Notes under the pieces: generated by a model
Database searches by the model: none
Told to the model about the DNA's origin: nothing
What the model saw: the letters and a program-made list of their open reading frames with translations, nothing else
NCBI GenBank assembly: GCA_949987705.1
Contig: OX465283.1
Span: 7,668,207 to 7,732,206 of the forward strand
DNA length: 64,000 nt
Source of the DNA: Thereva unica
Lineage: Eukaryota > Arthropoda > Insecta > Diptera > Therevidae
Reading direction: 5' to 3'
Translations under genes and position numbers: made by a program
In this document: positions 1 to 12,798 of the stretch, in pieces
Layout: every line of letters starts with the position of its first letter
Numbering within the stretch: the first letter of the stretch is position 1

Positions 1-1530
1 AATTTGAATGAAACAACTTTTTTCGATTACCAAATCATTGAGCGGATTATGCGTGCGCAACACACCGATATATCATGCAGCCGTGTTCTATCGTTATGCC
101 TGCCTCAATTCCAGTATCGCGAAAATGTCGTAATTAATTCGGGCTATTTAACGAGTTTCACAGAAAATCACGAGCCAGGCAAGAAGGGGAAACAAGAATG
201 TGGCAAACTTCCTATTTTCACTTTTCCAGCAAATTGGAAAATTGAATCTGTAAAAACAGTTGTCACCACACTGCCACCACAGTCGTCATGCCTAGGGTGA
301 AATGGAAACTGGAACAGCGGCGATCCTCTGTTGCATTGAAATGAAGAGCAGAAGCAACTGGCGACTATGCTAGCTCAGCATCATGGTAAGCAGCAGACGC
401 AGCAGACTTGGCTGAAGACGACGAACTTGAGAAGTCTTGTGTACCTGACGAAGCGCTAGAAACAGTTTCATAAGAATCACACTTGGATGCGCTACGTTTG
501 CACCTCAGGAGAGCTGGCAGCTGGGTCGTGAACAGACTGAACAAAATGCACTTTCTATGCAACTTGCAGTCCTGCTTTTTCTATCACGGCTGTCACATTT
601 TAAGACTTACCGACCGCAATTTCAAAACAACAACGTAACGTCTGCATTTTTAGCCTTTTCCTAACTGTTTTCTTGCTAATCGGTTACTTTTGCAGGTATT
701 ACCGTCGCCGTTATCGATTACCCCAAATACTCTTCATCTATTGTTTGGCAAAGGCATATCGTGACCTTCCTCCAGCGGTGATTTAAAGGAATCAACTTAC
801 TATGCTCTATTGTTGCTGCTATTCTGTCAGTGCAGATCACTTCAAAAGTTTGCTGCGTAACACTGCGCAACTTCCTTTGTTTCTTCAGGGGTTATAATTT
901 CTGGGATGACTTAGTATCTTGCGCTTTTGTCGCTTGCTTCGATTACAGTGCTTCCAGTTCGGCAATTGCGAAATGCAATTCACTGTCGGAGCAACAAAAC
1001 TCGGGCCTTGGTGGGTAAAAATGTGTCTTTATAACTGTTGGAAATGAAGCAATTAATGAACATTGGTTGACGATTTATTTTCGGTGTAAACACATGAATG
1101 GCAAAACATCTTGATTGATTCATCTGAAGAAAAAAAACGATTGTGAATATTATTTTACGAGCTTGGGATAAACCTAGCTGCCTTTAGGCACCAACAATCG
1201 CAATATCGTGTTTTTGCTCGGCATCATTAACAATTGGTTTTTGTTGCAAACGAAGTTCAGTCACGATCTCGTGAAACCCATTGCACATGCCATTAGGTGG
1301 TATCTAGAAGTTTAACTATATTCGTAGGTTTCTATTTTGATAGTTAAAGGCAGACTTCCGGCTCCTATGCCTCATTTGCAAATATGAAATTTGCTGTGTT
1401 GATTTGTTTATCAATTTAACTGCCGGTGATACAAAAACGTGATTTCAGTGACCATTTGTTATTGGTCAGTGTCACATGATCATTTTTTCAACTAGAGTCG
1501 AAAAACTTTAACTTAGACCGAAAGAAAAAA
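1..1530. other. 5' spacer, no confident gene
   Basis: No recognised protein, RNA or transposon end was found. One weak exon-like stretch lies on the minus strand, about 366-537: a pyrimidine-rich AG acceptor (TTTTGTTCAG on the minus strand) precedes a Ser/Ala-rich reading frame that ends at 365. Its base composition is richer in GC than its surroundings. It could be the last exon of a gene outside the window, but nothing supports it beyond composition and the acceptor. Confidence 0.3.
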
Positions 1531-1534
1531 TCTA

Positions 1535-1810
1535 ATGGTGTTAGATAGCACGTGCAGGACGCACATGGGACCTTTACGAAATGTTTTCGCGATATTTTCG
1601 CCATTTTTTAATGAATTTTTACTATTGCAAGGCGTTTTGCGAGTGTGTATCGATCGTTATTTTAATCTGTTCTATTCTGGTCCGGAACAGCTCCACCATA
1701 CAAACTCTTGCCCTGATTATTATCGAGAACAGCATCCAGCACAACACGTGTTTCTCAACATGTGTTTTTTAAATTGACAGTTGACAAGTATAATAATTAA
1801 ATTGTTTTGT
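1535..1810. repeat. Dispersed repeat, related to the MITE near 59.9 kb
   Basis: The stretch around 1660-1800 (TTTTAATCTGTTCTATTCTG, then GGAACAGCT, then ACAAACTCTTG and a distal AATTGACAGTTGACAA) matches, with substitutions, 59905-60055. The second copy lies inside an inverted-repeat element, so this one is probably a truncated copy of the same non-autonomous family. No coding capacity was recognised. Confidence 0.45.
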
Positions 1811-1899
1811 GAAGCTCGAAGCCATAACTTATGGAAATATTTGCAAAATTAGACGAAATTAATTTTTTAATTGTGGTGTACTTTATGCTAGCTAATATC

Positions 1900-2372
1900 G
1901 GGGAGCGAAGAGAAATATAAGCAGCTCAGAAAAGAAGAAAAGAGAATTCACAGGCGAAAAAAGGAAGAATTACTTAGTGTGGCTTCAGCTCAGGCAGACC
2001 AAATTTTCACCTTGAGGCAGACTATGGAAAAATGCCTACAGTTTCAAAACTCAATTCAACACCTCTTCATAGACGTTAAAGCCGCCTATGATAACATAGC
2101 CAAAGTAGAACTCTACAAAGCCATGAGAGAATATGGCTCCGGTGAGCAGGGCATCTAGCTCGTATGAGTGAAGATGAGCCTGCTTGGTAAGACCTATGGG
2201 CGGTGACAGCGAGGGAGACCCAACCTTTGCTGGAAGGATAGCGTAGATCTGGACGCTCAGAGCTCAGAGCCAAACTGGATGACATCGGCTCAAAATCGAG
2301 ACCGGTGAAGAGAACAGTTGCGAGAGGCCAGGATCGGATCCCGGTTGTAGAGCCGTTATAGAAGAAGAAGAA
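1900..2372 (+). mobile_element. LINE fragment (RTE-like), internally deleted
   Basis: A broken plus-strand frame begins with a charged linker (KEEKRIHRRKKEELL) and continues into the reverse-transcriptase motif LFIDVKAAYDNIAKVELY at about 2065-2140, the usual LF(I/L)DFKAAYDS signature of LINE RTs. After a deletion the sequence resumes at the extreme 3' end, encoding roughly VARGQDRIPVVEPL, and ends in a GAA-rich tail (about 2360). The same 3' terminus occurs reversed at 4480-4537. Dead, 5'-truncated copy. Confidence 0.7.
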
Positions 2373-4470
2373 AAATCAACTGCAGTTTCTTGGTCGAGGG
2401 GAAGCAAAAATTTTCCCCCCTTTTTCGAGCATGAGATTCTATTGGAACAGAAATTGGGTGATTTCTTGGTTCATCTGGATCCCACATTCTCTATTGGAGC
2501 AGACCTATAATGGTCAAAACATCACGGATGACGATTACGATTACGACCTTCTATGGAATATTGCAAATCCTGGTTTACGTTTGTGGCCTTTATTTTCTCA
2601 GTTAATCTCTATCAGCGATTAGAAAATAAGACAGCAACAGTCTCCAAGCATCACTTCTTAGTTCAAATAGGTATAATAATGTATACTAATGAGCTTCATT
2701 TACATCATAGATATACTCCAACCGTATTACATGAATGAAATCGACATGCATTTAACGATCGCCATAATGCTCAACCCTACGCTAATAAATCTTTCATCAG
2801 GAAAAGTGTGCAAATATATTCAATATCCGCCCACAAAAACCATTTACGATGATCGTTCACGCATCATAAAACTTTCATTTTACTCTCATCAACTGTCACA
2901 GCGATCGGTATCTAGAGTCTCTGTGAAGTAAGATGGAGGTGAGATCTTTGATTATGTCAACATTTCTAGGAATTTGTTTTTTTATTTATTTAAAATTTCT
3001 AATATGTTTAATATTTTTATAATAATATAGCTTGAAGTGTTGCAAGCGATATATTTCAAAAATTTCATTAATTATTAAATTCGTTCATAAAGTGAAATCG
3101 TTGACGTTGAATGTTATATAATCTCGTATCAAAAGATTCACCGGACGAGCCTGAATATTGCAATTCTAAAACTGGTTTCCGACGTCATTTCAACAGACCT
3201 AAAAGAAGTTCAAGATTAACAGTGTGTATTTTTTTTTTTTTGGAAAGGAATTCAACCCATTTTTAGGACTGGTATCAGTTGGATGTAGATGATTGTTGAG
3301 ATGAATGATACTTCGGATGACCCATTGCGAACTACCTTCTCAGATGTTGCAAAATAATCGCACGATTACGTACTTTTATGCTAAAAAAATGGAGTCTCAT
3401 TTAAAAAAAAATACAAGAATTTATTCCTTCCTTATCTCCACCATATATGTAAGTATATAAATTTGTAATTAAGCGTGAATTATCTTTATTCTAAACAAAC
3501 AATTTGCCTGCGCTCAAGTACTACTAACTCCATTCTTTATGACCCAGAAAGCTTCGCAATCTCTGCACAATGCTGGGATTTTTTGTAAGCCGCATTTGAC
3601 TTGCGCATTACATGCCGCCGACGCCGCGCCGGTGAAGGGAGATTTTTTGATTCAAGAAAACGTTAAAGGTCATCACAGCGCTGTTGTCTATCAGCATTAC
3701 TCTTCAGTACTTCAAGTACCAAACGTAATTAAATTCAAATATTCTTCTTTGACTGGAAAATTTTCATTTTCGTAGGTAATTATAATTAAACGCGAATTAT
3801 TTCCCCACCCTTTTTTCGGTGCAGCAGCGTCGAGAGCGAAAGGTTTTGACCTTGGATGACGTCCGTTAAAAAATTGCCCATTTTCATTGTAAGATGGGGT
3901 GCCGGCCGATGCTTGGTGTAATTTAAAATATTATTTCATTATTTTGTTTTGTTTTATTACTGATATTTAATTATCTTGAATTGTTTTTATTGACAAATAA
4001 TGGAGATTTTGAGAGACCGTAAAATCATCAAAAAATGCGGAACATAAAGTTTTTCCCGGGATAAACTCTGAACTTTATGAGATTTTTGGGTTGAGGCACT
4101 CAAGATAATCGGATTTATTTGTAATATAAAAGAGGATGGAAGTGTGATTAGATTTCTTTGAAAGCGTGATTCAACATTCATAACACAAGAGAGGATCTAC
4201 ACAGCTCGAGATGTTAAGGAAAACCCAAAAAGTTTATTTGTTTTTACAATTTTTTTAATCTGTTTTCTTTACATTTTTAGGTTTATTAGTGTAGAGTTAT
4301 TAAAGTCTACAAAATTTCGCTATCTCTTGTGGGTAATTTCTATGCTCCAAAATAATAACAAAACGTAAACTCCATTTCGCATTACAGTAAAGTATAGGCG
4401 AATTTCAAGAAAAGAAATTCAGCTAATAAAAGGGAATATAGTCTTTGCAAAATCCATTTACCCAGATGAA
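2373..4470. other. AT-rich spacer, nothing recognised
   Basis: Only short reading frames with no recognisable domain are present on either strand. Homopolymer T and A tracts occur near 3230 and 3400. No inverted repeats, target duplications or RNA genes were seen. Confidence 0.4.
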
Positions 4471-4477
4471 TAATAAG

Positions 4478-4540
4478 ATTATTCTTCTTCTCTGATGGCT
4501 CTACAACCGGGATCCGGTCATGGCCTCTCTCAACTAGGAT
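4478..4540 (-). mobile_element. RTE-like LINE 3' terminus
   Basis: On the minus strand this reads as the same 3' end seen at 2310-2365 (GAGAGGCCATGACCGGATCC, then TTGTAGAGCC) followed by a GAA-rich tail. Only the last 60 bp or so of the element are present, typical of extreme 5' truncation during target-primed reverse transcription. Confidence 0.6.
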
Positions 4541-4939
4541 AATAGGATTAATCAAACATATAAAATAGCATATATTACTCTTAAAATAATATAAATAGTG
4601 AACTTCACTAGTGACCGTTGAGAAAATTGGCAACTTGTAATGAGAAAAAATTTCCAGCGAACTTTTTTTTAACAAGATATTTAGTTAAACAGTACAGTGT
4701 ACTGAGTACACCATCATCACAATAGCTAGCACCACATTCTATTGATCACAAACCTTGAATTGCTCACATTAATTAATCCAAGTTAACTGGTACTGAAATT
4801 TTATCCCTGAATGAGAAATATCATTAGCAGAAATGCATTTCATCACGTCAAAATCTTGAGAATAAATGAATGGAGCTAGTAAAATTTTTTTGGTGTTAGT
4901 TTAAACTCAGGCGTTAGATGTCTTTATACTAGATTAGAT

Positions 4940-5830
4940 CAATTCGAACTCTCGTCCTTTTCATCGATTTCAAATCCGCTTTCGATTGCATCGATTGGAA
5001 CAGCTTGTGGAGAGCCTTGGAAACCAAACACGTGCCATTGAAAATCATCCAACTTCTCCAAGCGTCGTACGATGGCTCAACCAACAGTGTTCGTATTCGA
5101 AGCGACTTATCCGAGGAGTTCCCGATTCAAACGGGTGTCCGACAGGATGACGTCGCTTCGCCGCTTCTCTTCAACGTTGTGATCAACGCGATTATGCGTG
5201 AAGCATTCGATGGACGACTCGGAGTTCGTTACGACGACAACTTCGAAAACCGACTAAATGTTTGCCGACGATAGCGCCACGCCGTTTTCGCCGATGTTCA
5301 AATATTTGGGATCATTGGTTGAGGAAACGAAAGTGGCATTGACGGTCTACGTTCACAGATGCATCGCCCAAACAACAGCAACATTCGCCTCACTCAAGTG
5401 GTGCATATGGAAACGAACAAATATTTCCATCAAAACAAAAGTACGCCTTTATCGAACGTTGATCCTTCCGATTCTTCTTTATGGATCGGAAACGTGGACA
5501 CTGCTAAAACCGGATGTCAACAAGCACGTGGTCTTCCAAATGCGATGCTTGAAGCAGATTCTCGGGGTCTCAATCCTCGATCGCCTTCGAAACGAGACAG
5601 TTAGTCAAAGATGCGATTACACTGATCGAAGAAGAAATGCAAAAACGCCGACTACGGTGGTTTGAACCGCCAGCTAACGAATCAAAGAAGAGAAGAAAAG
5701 GCCCGTTATCGTGTCATGACAAAGGCTTATTTCCTGTCTGAAATTAAAGCTTGTGGTCTCGACGACCCAATGGCGCTACGTGCCACAGAGCTCGTGAAAC
5801 CATGGCTTCATTGCTAGAACAATTCGGTGT
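4940..5830 (+). mobile_element. LINE reverse transcriptase remnant (RTE-like family)
   Basis: The plus strand encodes a degraded RT: a palm-like entry near 4960-5000 (FKSAFDCIDWNSLW-like), LWRALETKHVPLKIIQLL at 5002-5055, the GVRQ..V..PLLFN block near 5140-5180, and a FADD-type catalytic motif (MFADDSAT) at 5258-5281. A large deletion follows, then the C-terminal block ILPILLYGSETWTLLKPD (about 5460-5515) and VFQMRCLKQILGVS. Frameshifts between 5274 and 5650 break it. A second copy of the family lies at 19206-19990. Calling it RTE-like is from memory of insect LINEs; a CR1-type assignment cannot be excluded. Confidence 0.75.
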
Positions 5831-6084
5831 GCGGTTAATCTTATTTTACGTTCCTGTGTATTGACCTCCTAGATCATATGATATCACACTTCTAGACTTT
5901 TTCATTTCCGTAAAATCCAAAGTCTACATGTATAAGCAGGTTAATAAAGTTCAGTTCAACCCCGGGATATTAGGCTTCGCCGCCAAATTTTCGCAAGTTC
6001 CAGCAAATTAGTCTACAGTACTTTAAAATTTCCTGATTTCCAATACATTTTTCACATTTTAAAGTCAGGAAAAAATGCCTGCTT

Positions 6085-6475
6085 TGGGCCTACAGAACAT
6101 GAAATTGAGATTCAAAGTAAAAACTCTCTCAAAAGAGAGTAAAAAATTGGAATAATGGAATGTCATTCCAGTGAGCTTTTGCATTTCTAATTTCTGGCGA
6201 AAAAGCAACAACAATTTCAAACACGAACTGAACATGCTAGCCGGTTCAGCCACTTATGCCGATTGAAGTGAACTTGATTAAACTGAGGCCGGTGAAGCCG
6301 GGGTATAAGTGACTTCAATGGCTGGCATGTTCAGTTCGTGCTTGAAGTTGTTGCTTTTTCGTCAGAAGCTAGAAATGCAAAAGTTCACTGGAATGATATG
6401 CCAATATTCCAGTTGATTACTCTCTTTTGAGCGAGCTTTTACGTTGAACCTCAATTCTATGTTCTGTTCCAGGAA
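6085..6475. repeat. Large imperfect hairpin, possible MITE
   Basis: The left arm (about 6093-6262) and right arm (about 6300-6473) are inverted copies. CCTACAGAACATG and AATTGAGATTC on the left answer the reversed CTCAATTCTATGTTCTGTTC on the right. The inner ends pair AACTGAACATGCTAGCCGG with GGCTGGCATGTTCAGTT. Arms are about 170-180 bp, with small substitutions, and the loop is about 40 bp. No target duplication was resolved and no protein is encoded. Confidence 0.65.
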
Positions 6476-6479
6476 TCCC

Positions 6480-9400
6480 AGGAATCTCAATTGATAACAT
6501 CTCTTAAGGATGCAAAAAAGCCCTGCATCGGGAGGAGGGGTGGGAAGACAATGTTAAGGCCGATGCAGCAAAACTGATCAATTCAAGAAACTGGCGAACA
6601 GAGGAAGAAGCTGATGGAGGCCAATTGGGCGGTAAAGCCATCGAAGAAGTTTACTAACTGGCAAACTAAAACACAAGACTAAGAACGATGGAAGAAGATT
6701 GTTGACGCGGCCAAGCCTCATAGATGAGAGGGTCTAGGGGAAACAAGACAATGTGCTAAAACGTCACCATAGAAAATAAACATTGGACAATGAATAGTTT
6801 TTCCCCATATACGCCGCAGGCATAGATAATATAATACCAATTATGCTCTAGAAGACACATAACAGAAATTATTGGTCCATGGCTTATACTCTTCTATAAA
6901 AAGGTAATAAACTTCCTACACTATAGCTACTGCATAATTAAGGTTCTTTCTTGCAAACAGATACAGTATTCCTCTTGCTACATGGCTACGGGGTTACGAG
7001 AACATCGAGGGCAACAAAAGAATAACCCCCAACCTATAAGTTTGGACTAGAAAGCAGATATGGGAAAATATCAAGCAAAGACAACTGCTACTGAAAGATC
7101 AATCGACTTCGGGAATAACAGTAATTGGAAAACTACATATAAAACACATAAATTATCTTGTTCTCTATTTCTAAAGCTTATTGGTTTCAGATTTCTGATT
7201 TACTACGTTTACTACTAACTGGACAAATTAAAGCGCCTTAATTTTTTTTGAAATTATGTATGCCAGTGGTTTCTTGTGTTGGAATATTAATCAACAAGAA
7301 AAGGAAACCAAATAGCGCAACAAAATACAGGTAAGCGGATTAAGTTTGAAAGAAGTACTAAAAAAAATAAATTTTATAAGGTGACACATAACATATTCTA
7401 GCATTTTCTCAGAAAGATAAGTTATTTCTGAATGTCGTGCAGTGTCCGTCTCTTTATTTACAATAAAAAAAACACAAAAGTAACACTGACATGAAGTAAA
7501 AAGTAAAACCAGCAGCAGCAAAAAAATTAAAATGATTAAATGTCTTCAAACGACCAGAACCTGTCCATGTCTATTTTAACTTTCATTTGGTATTTAACAC
7601 AATTCGCCTCAACATCTTTAACAAAGCTTATTTTTTTGTGCACAGAGTAACTTCAAACCATGTTCCAAATTGAACAGCATCCTTCACTGGTTTACACTTC
7701 TATGGACTGGCAGTTTTCTTCAGAGTGCGCACAAACCATAAAAAACAAATCCAAAATAAATGTCAAGGTTTTCATGCAGATCCAATTACTATCGTGACAA
7801 CCCATGCACCTTATTGAATTTTTCGAACTCGCGATTGTGCCGCAGCGGATCGAAAGACGGGGAAAAAATATGTCGCCTGATAAAGGTAAATAACAAATTT
7901 AAAAAGTTCCTAAATGTGCCGTTACACCATTAAGGATCTCACACAGCATCCAATCCTCCAATTTGGAGCAGAAACCTGTCGATAGTCGTTACATAGCCAG
8001 GCGCAATCGTATATGGTGATTTATTCAACCGTTGACCGGCTGCAGGTGAGATTCGTATATTGAACCCGAAAATTTTGCGTCCCCAAAGATGCGCGATTTG
8101 TCACGGATTTACTTGATTTCCTCTCTCTTTTCTCTGAGAATGGAAAGAATGGTGCTGATTTTGGGTGAAGGTGTTTTTTGGAACGGCATCAGGACATCGA
8201 TTGAAATGTTTATTTTTATACCATTATCATCACCGCCAAAAGTTGATTAACCTCGTAAAATTTATGAATGATGATTAAAAACCGGTTGCGATACTTAACT
8301 GACCAAGAGTGGCCAGCGCACTTTGGTGGATAAAAACTAAACCGTTAAATCAATAAGAACTTACACAATTCGTCACTGTTGTCCGAATTAATAGAAGGAG
8401 GCACGTCGCGTCTTCTTGTTGTACTCACAAGCACTTGGGTCACTACTGAATGATTCCCTTTTTTATTGTAGTTTCACGCTGTTTACTAGCGATCTCTTCA
8501 ACCACGGGGCACAATTTATGCACTATAAATGCAAATGGTGATCACACACTAACTATATTACAACACTCTGGAGCACTGATGATGAACCGAACCATTCGTC
8601 TTCTTGTGACGATGATGAGTGGTGGTTGTGCCTACCTGCGACACCTTACTCAACAAACTAAGAGAGTTCGAGATCTACTCTTTGTTTTATTTCACGGCTT
8701 CCACAACTTCTTGCCAGCACTAGTTTAATGCCCTTCTTAAGCACGAAACAAAAAACTTTTTTCTTTTACAGACAGAGCGATCTCCGGGGGATCACGTCCT
8801 GCTTCAGCTTCGTCTTGTACCGTACTCGACTGCGCCAGCGCGTGTTGATCGATTTTGTACCCCCAACCAAAACTTGTAACACGCTACACCGCGCGATACC
8901 ATAGCGCCCAGAGATATTCTTCACGCTCTTTTCTTCAGCTCTAAGCCCGCCAGATTTATTTTTATGAAGTGGTAAAGACTTGCAAATTGTCTTCAAGACG
9001 TTACGCGATGTGGGAGGAGGCAGATGAAAGGCACGATGCTGCTTTTGTCTTTTAATTTACAGAGAACAAGACATTCGTTATCGGACAAGCAAATCAATCA
9101 CAACTGATTAGCACACCAAGTTTTGTGTCCCAGGTCGACTTGCTCTGCTTGCTACTTGGGTCATCGGATGAAGCCCGCCCTGAACTGAACGCAATGTTGC
9201 AAGGACGTTAAAGCTCAACGGGAAGCTAGAGAGACTTCGTTTTGGCCCTGATTCCAGGTCTTGCTACTCCACCGCTACTCGCCCTGCTGCTGTTTTGGAT
9301 TTTGGAAAATATGAATAAATCGTTTTCCTCGGTTTTGCAACGCGGTTACGGCTTTGTACTTTTGTACTTGTCGCGAGCGCGAGTTGATAAGTTTCCAGGC

Positions 9401-9600
9401 TTATATAATCTTTTCAAAACATTTTCACCTTTAATATTGTTTGGCCTATTGGGGCCAGAGATTGCTACGCAAGTTATCGATGCAGCGCTATCGGATTTGG
9501 AAGAAGTCTTGCTTGATTTTTACTTCACAGTTCCGTGAGCAAAAGGGAAATAACATTTAGTTCCATGCTTGTTTTCGTGGCATCACCCGGAGGCGGTGTT
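6480..9600. other. Spacer with no confident gene
   Basis: No known protein, structural RNA or transposon end was identified. The minus strand at 8766-8996 has a short frame containing EEKSVKNISGRYGIARCSV, which resembles a helix-turn-helix of the psq/pogo transposase type, but the match is too short to call. Frames at 8450-8728 (+) and 9242-9538 (+) have no recognised domain; the second begins at TTG. Confidence 0.35.
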
Positions 9601-9689
9601 CAGTCGTAACCTTGATATTTTCCCGCAATTAAATTGACGAAATGTTTTTAATGGTTGATTAATGCAATATTAATTATTGCTACTGAAGC

Positions 9690-9800
9690 TTCCGTCAAAT
9701 CAGCAACGCGTATAGCACCATCATTATTGTTGATGTACTACAGTACAAAGGGGCTTTCCCTAAGCCTCTAGTCTACCACATAAAAAAAAAAAAAAAAAAA
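9690..9800 (+). mobile_element. LINE 3' tail with poly(A)
   Basis: The sequence ..GTACTACAGTACAAAGGGGC..CTAGTCTACCACAT runs into about 18 A residues ending near 9800. It parallels the end of the LINE at 12400-12476 (AGTAGTACAAAGGGCGG..GTCTTACCAC then poly A), so it is a 5'-truncated 3' end of the same non-LTR family. Confidence 0.6.
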
Positions 9801-10189
9801 GCACTATTGCAGCACTTTTCAATTAATGTCAAATTAAATTAAATTAGTTTTTCCCACTATGATGTAGCGTCAAGGTGAGCAAACGTAGATTTTGGGATCC
9901 AGATTTTGACAATTTGTGGATTTGGTGTAAACAGGAATTACTTAGAAGTTGAGTTATTCGTTTGCTCCCGGAAAGAGATCATTTTTTTCAACCAGCTCGT
10001 GGAAATTTTTAACTCTTCAAAACTCTTTCTAAGTATAAAGTATCAAATCATATCTCCTAAAGAGTTATCATGTACCTCCCGGCGGCTAAGGAAAAGAGCT
10101 CCTTTTAACAGGTTTGGATGTCTCTTGCCCATGGCACAACGTGTTATGCTTACTGGCATAGAAAGAGCTATGTTGGCTCTTCTATTCAA

Positions 10190-11160
10190 TGCTGAGTCTC
10201 CAGTTCGACTTTAGGTCGAAAATAAGACCTAAGGAATATCTGATCGATATAGAATAGATGCAATGCTTGGCTGATTAATTGTAGGTAGTTTGATTGGATT
10301 TTTGTGTAAGGTTTACAGCAGTTTGTCTGTCCTTTTTTTGTTTGCAAATAGCCCAGAGCGGTTTCACAGCTCCCTAATATCTTCATAATCTCGCTGTTTT
10401 TGTAGAGCGGTTTTCCGGATACAAGGATCGTCCGCTTATTCTATCCATGTCTAATGTTTTTAGAATCGCGTGTCAGAATATCCCACTCCGCTGTTCCTAA
10501 GCTGTGTGCTCTGTGCCTACTCAGAGGAAGACATATGCGTTGCGACAACCGTGTAAAAAATACTCCCACACTCCAAAGCGCCATCCACCCAAGATTATAG
10601 ATTGCCAAAGGGGTAGTTTACGTTCCTAATTCCAGCGCACCTGTTGGGGTGCTTCTAATTGCACCACTAATACAGAGCTGATCTGTTCTTTGGACCCTTC
10701 TAATGCAATCCATTATACCGACATCCCATGCATAAGTATAGGTCTGATATGGCTGTATAGCACCAGTGGACGATGCTGATTTTAAGGTCCCAATTCACTC
10801 CGATCGTTCTTTGGCATAAGAAGAGAGCTGTTTTGGCCTTATTAGCTCTCTTTAAAAAGTTCGACCTCCACGTTTGTTTCCTATCCAGTACGAGACCCAG
10901 AAATTTTGCATCCTCCTAAGTTGCAGTCTTTCATTTAAGAGTCATAGCACTACTTCAGTCTCAACTGGGTTAACGCCTAGACCCTTTGTAGTAGCCCGAT
11001 GAACAAGAGTGTCCAATGCTCGCTGCATTATATCTCTTATTGTTGAGATGTACTTGCCAGTCACCTCCAGCACAATGCAGAAACCACCGTGGTGTACTCA
11101 GCCTCCCTTAGGATTATCAACACTTCGTTGACTCTATGTATACCTCTTCAGCCTTCATGG
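10190..11160 (-). mobile_element. Non-LTR retrotransposon RT remnant (I/R1/Jockey-like)
   Basis: Read on the minus strand from about 11060 downward, broken frames spell the end of an RT: STIRDIMQRALDTLVHRA, then GLGVNPVETEVV (the G.xVNPxKTE motif after the RT palm), and TFLKRA..KTALF..R.IG..W.LK (about 10860-10780). Stops and frameshifts interrupt it throughout. The order matches RTs of the I/R1/Jockey group, which carry a downstream thumb and RNase H. It differs from the two other LINE families in the window. Confidence 0.65.
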
Positions 11161-11184
11161 ATTGCCAGAGAAACACGGGAGTCT

Positions 11185-11345
11185 GAAAAAAATATCTAGT
11201 ATTAAGCTTAACTCGAAGGGTAGAAAAACGATAGGATAGTCGGTGGTGTGCACTTGCGTTTAAATCCTTGAATGTTGTATGAGTTCATACTTTTAAGACA
11301 TCCTCTTTGGAGTGTTACACCTCCTGGAACAAGTGAATACTGCTA
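11185..11345 (-). mobile_element. 3' end of CR1/Jockey-like LINE family
   Basis: On the minus strand this is the tail shared with the copies at 11623-12476, 22140-22595 and 28680-29131: CATACAACATTCAAGGATTT followed by the AAGCTTAATACTAGA block. Only about 160 bp remain. The segment just beyond (11311-11365, GTTACACCTCCTGGAACAAG) recurs at 27757-27805. Confidence 0.5.
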
Positions 11346-11622
11346 ACTAGCCGACAAAGTGATCATACAATCTATACATATTGTTATTTTGGTTAATATT
11401 TGCAGAGCCCACTTAAAAGCTGAAACATAATTGATAATGATCTAGTGCAATATTAAGGCTGAAACAGAACCAATCCGTTCTGTCCATTCCGCACGTTTTT
11501 ACTTTGTTATTTTGGACGTTCTGATTGTGGCTACCGCTCCGTTCATCTCATGGAAAGTTTATGGTAATGTCAAATTTCCACGGAAAGGATTGGTTTTGTT
11601 CCTTTATTAGTAATCCGTTTCC

Positions 11623-12476
11623 GTGTTTGATTTGTCGATTTGGGTCACTCCACCAGCAACATTCCTCCACTATATATTCTCCACTAAAACCTGCACCAAC
11701 CTTCCCTCCATTTCAGTGGGCGAGGATATTATAACAGCTGATCCATATCTGAACATCCTCGGCGTGACTCTATCCAACGATCTGCGATGGAATAATCACA
11801 TACTGCAAATCACCAAGCAAGCGTATCAATGCCTCGGCTTCCTTAAGAGATGTAAGTTTCTCCTTCATCCAGCTGCCTTGGCTACAATATACAAGTCCTA
11901 CATTCGGCCACGCCTTGAATACAACTCGTATATCTGGGCGGGCGCCCCTAAAACCACCTTGGCTTGGCTAGACAAGGTGCAAAACCGCGCCATCAAACTC
12001 ATTGGCGATAACACCCTTTGCATCGATTCTTTAAGCCACCGTAGGAATGTAGCAGCGCTCAGCAAGTTTTACCGCTATTATCATAGCGACTGCTCCACTG
12101 AAATCAAAAACCCCGTGCCTACACGGCAATTTTTTTCCCGCAACACAAGACTAGCCAACTCGGCTCACCCCTTCACCCTACAACCCTCCCCTTCACGCAC
12201 ATTACGGTTTAGTAGTTCGTTTATAAATAGAACAACTCGATTGTGGAATTCTCTTCCGCAGTCGGTGTTTCCGAGCTCATATAACATCTCAGAGTTCAAA
12301 CGCAAGGTTCATCGACATCTACTCATGAACCCTCCAGACCCCTAACCTATCCTATTATCTTTCCTTCAGATCAAGCTTACTACTATACGCTGCACCATGA
12401 CTTGTAAGACATGACGGACTAGTAGTACAAAGGGCGGCTCCTAAGCTTCGTCTTACCACAAAAAAAAAAAAAAAAA
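11623..12476 (+). mobile_element. 5'-truncated LINE, RT C-terminus plus poly(A)
   Basis: An uninterrupted 240-codon frame (to 12345) encodes the thumb and C-terminal domain of a non-LTR RT: ILGVTLSNDLRWNNHI, LGFLKRCKFLL, TIYKSYIRPRLEY, LDKVQNRAIKLIGD and LSHRRNVAALSKFYRYYH, ending in a basic FKRKVHRHLL tail. A short 3' UTR and a poly(A) run of about 16 follow. The RT catalytic region is absent (5' truncated). It is the best-preserved copy of a family whose 3' ends occur at least eight more times here. The long open frame suggests recent insertion. CR1/Jockey-group assignment is by recall. Confidence 0.8.
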
Positions 12477-12798
12477 CAGCGCCACCTATTTGAGAGATAG
12501 AGAAAATTTTAGAAATAGTCAAATTTTCATTAAGATGAACTAATTACTCCTATTTATTTATTTACAACTGATGGTGTCTCTATAAATGTCTTTACGTTAA
12601 GTATTTATCATAAACAAATTATTACAAAAATGCTTAGGGTACATTTCGGTGCAAAGTCTTGTTATATGTTCTGATATATATTTCATTAATTGTACTCTCA
12701 TAAAGAAGAAGAAATATAAATCACTTTGACATTTCATAAACCATACCACATGAGGTTTTGTCTTCTCCGCAGAACGGTTGCTTTAATTTTATATAAAC

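Noticed and set aside
9242..9538. 98-codon hydrophobic frame as a membrane protein gene
   Set aside because: Starts at TTG, no recognised family, no splice signals, and surrounding sequence is repeat debris.
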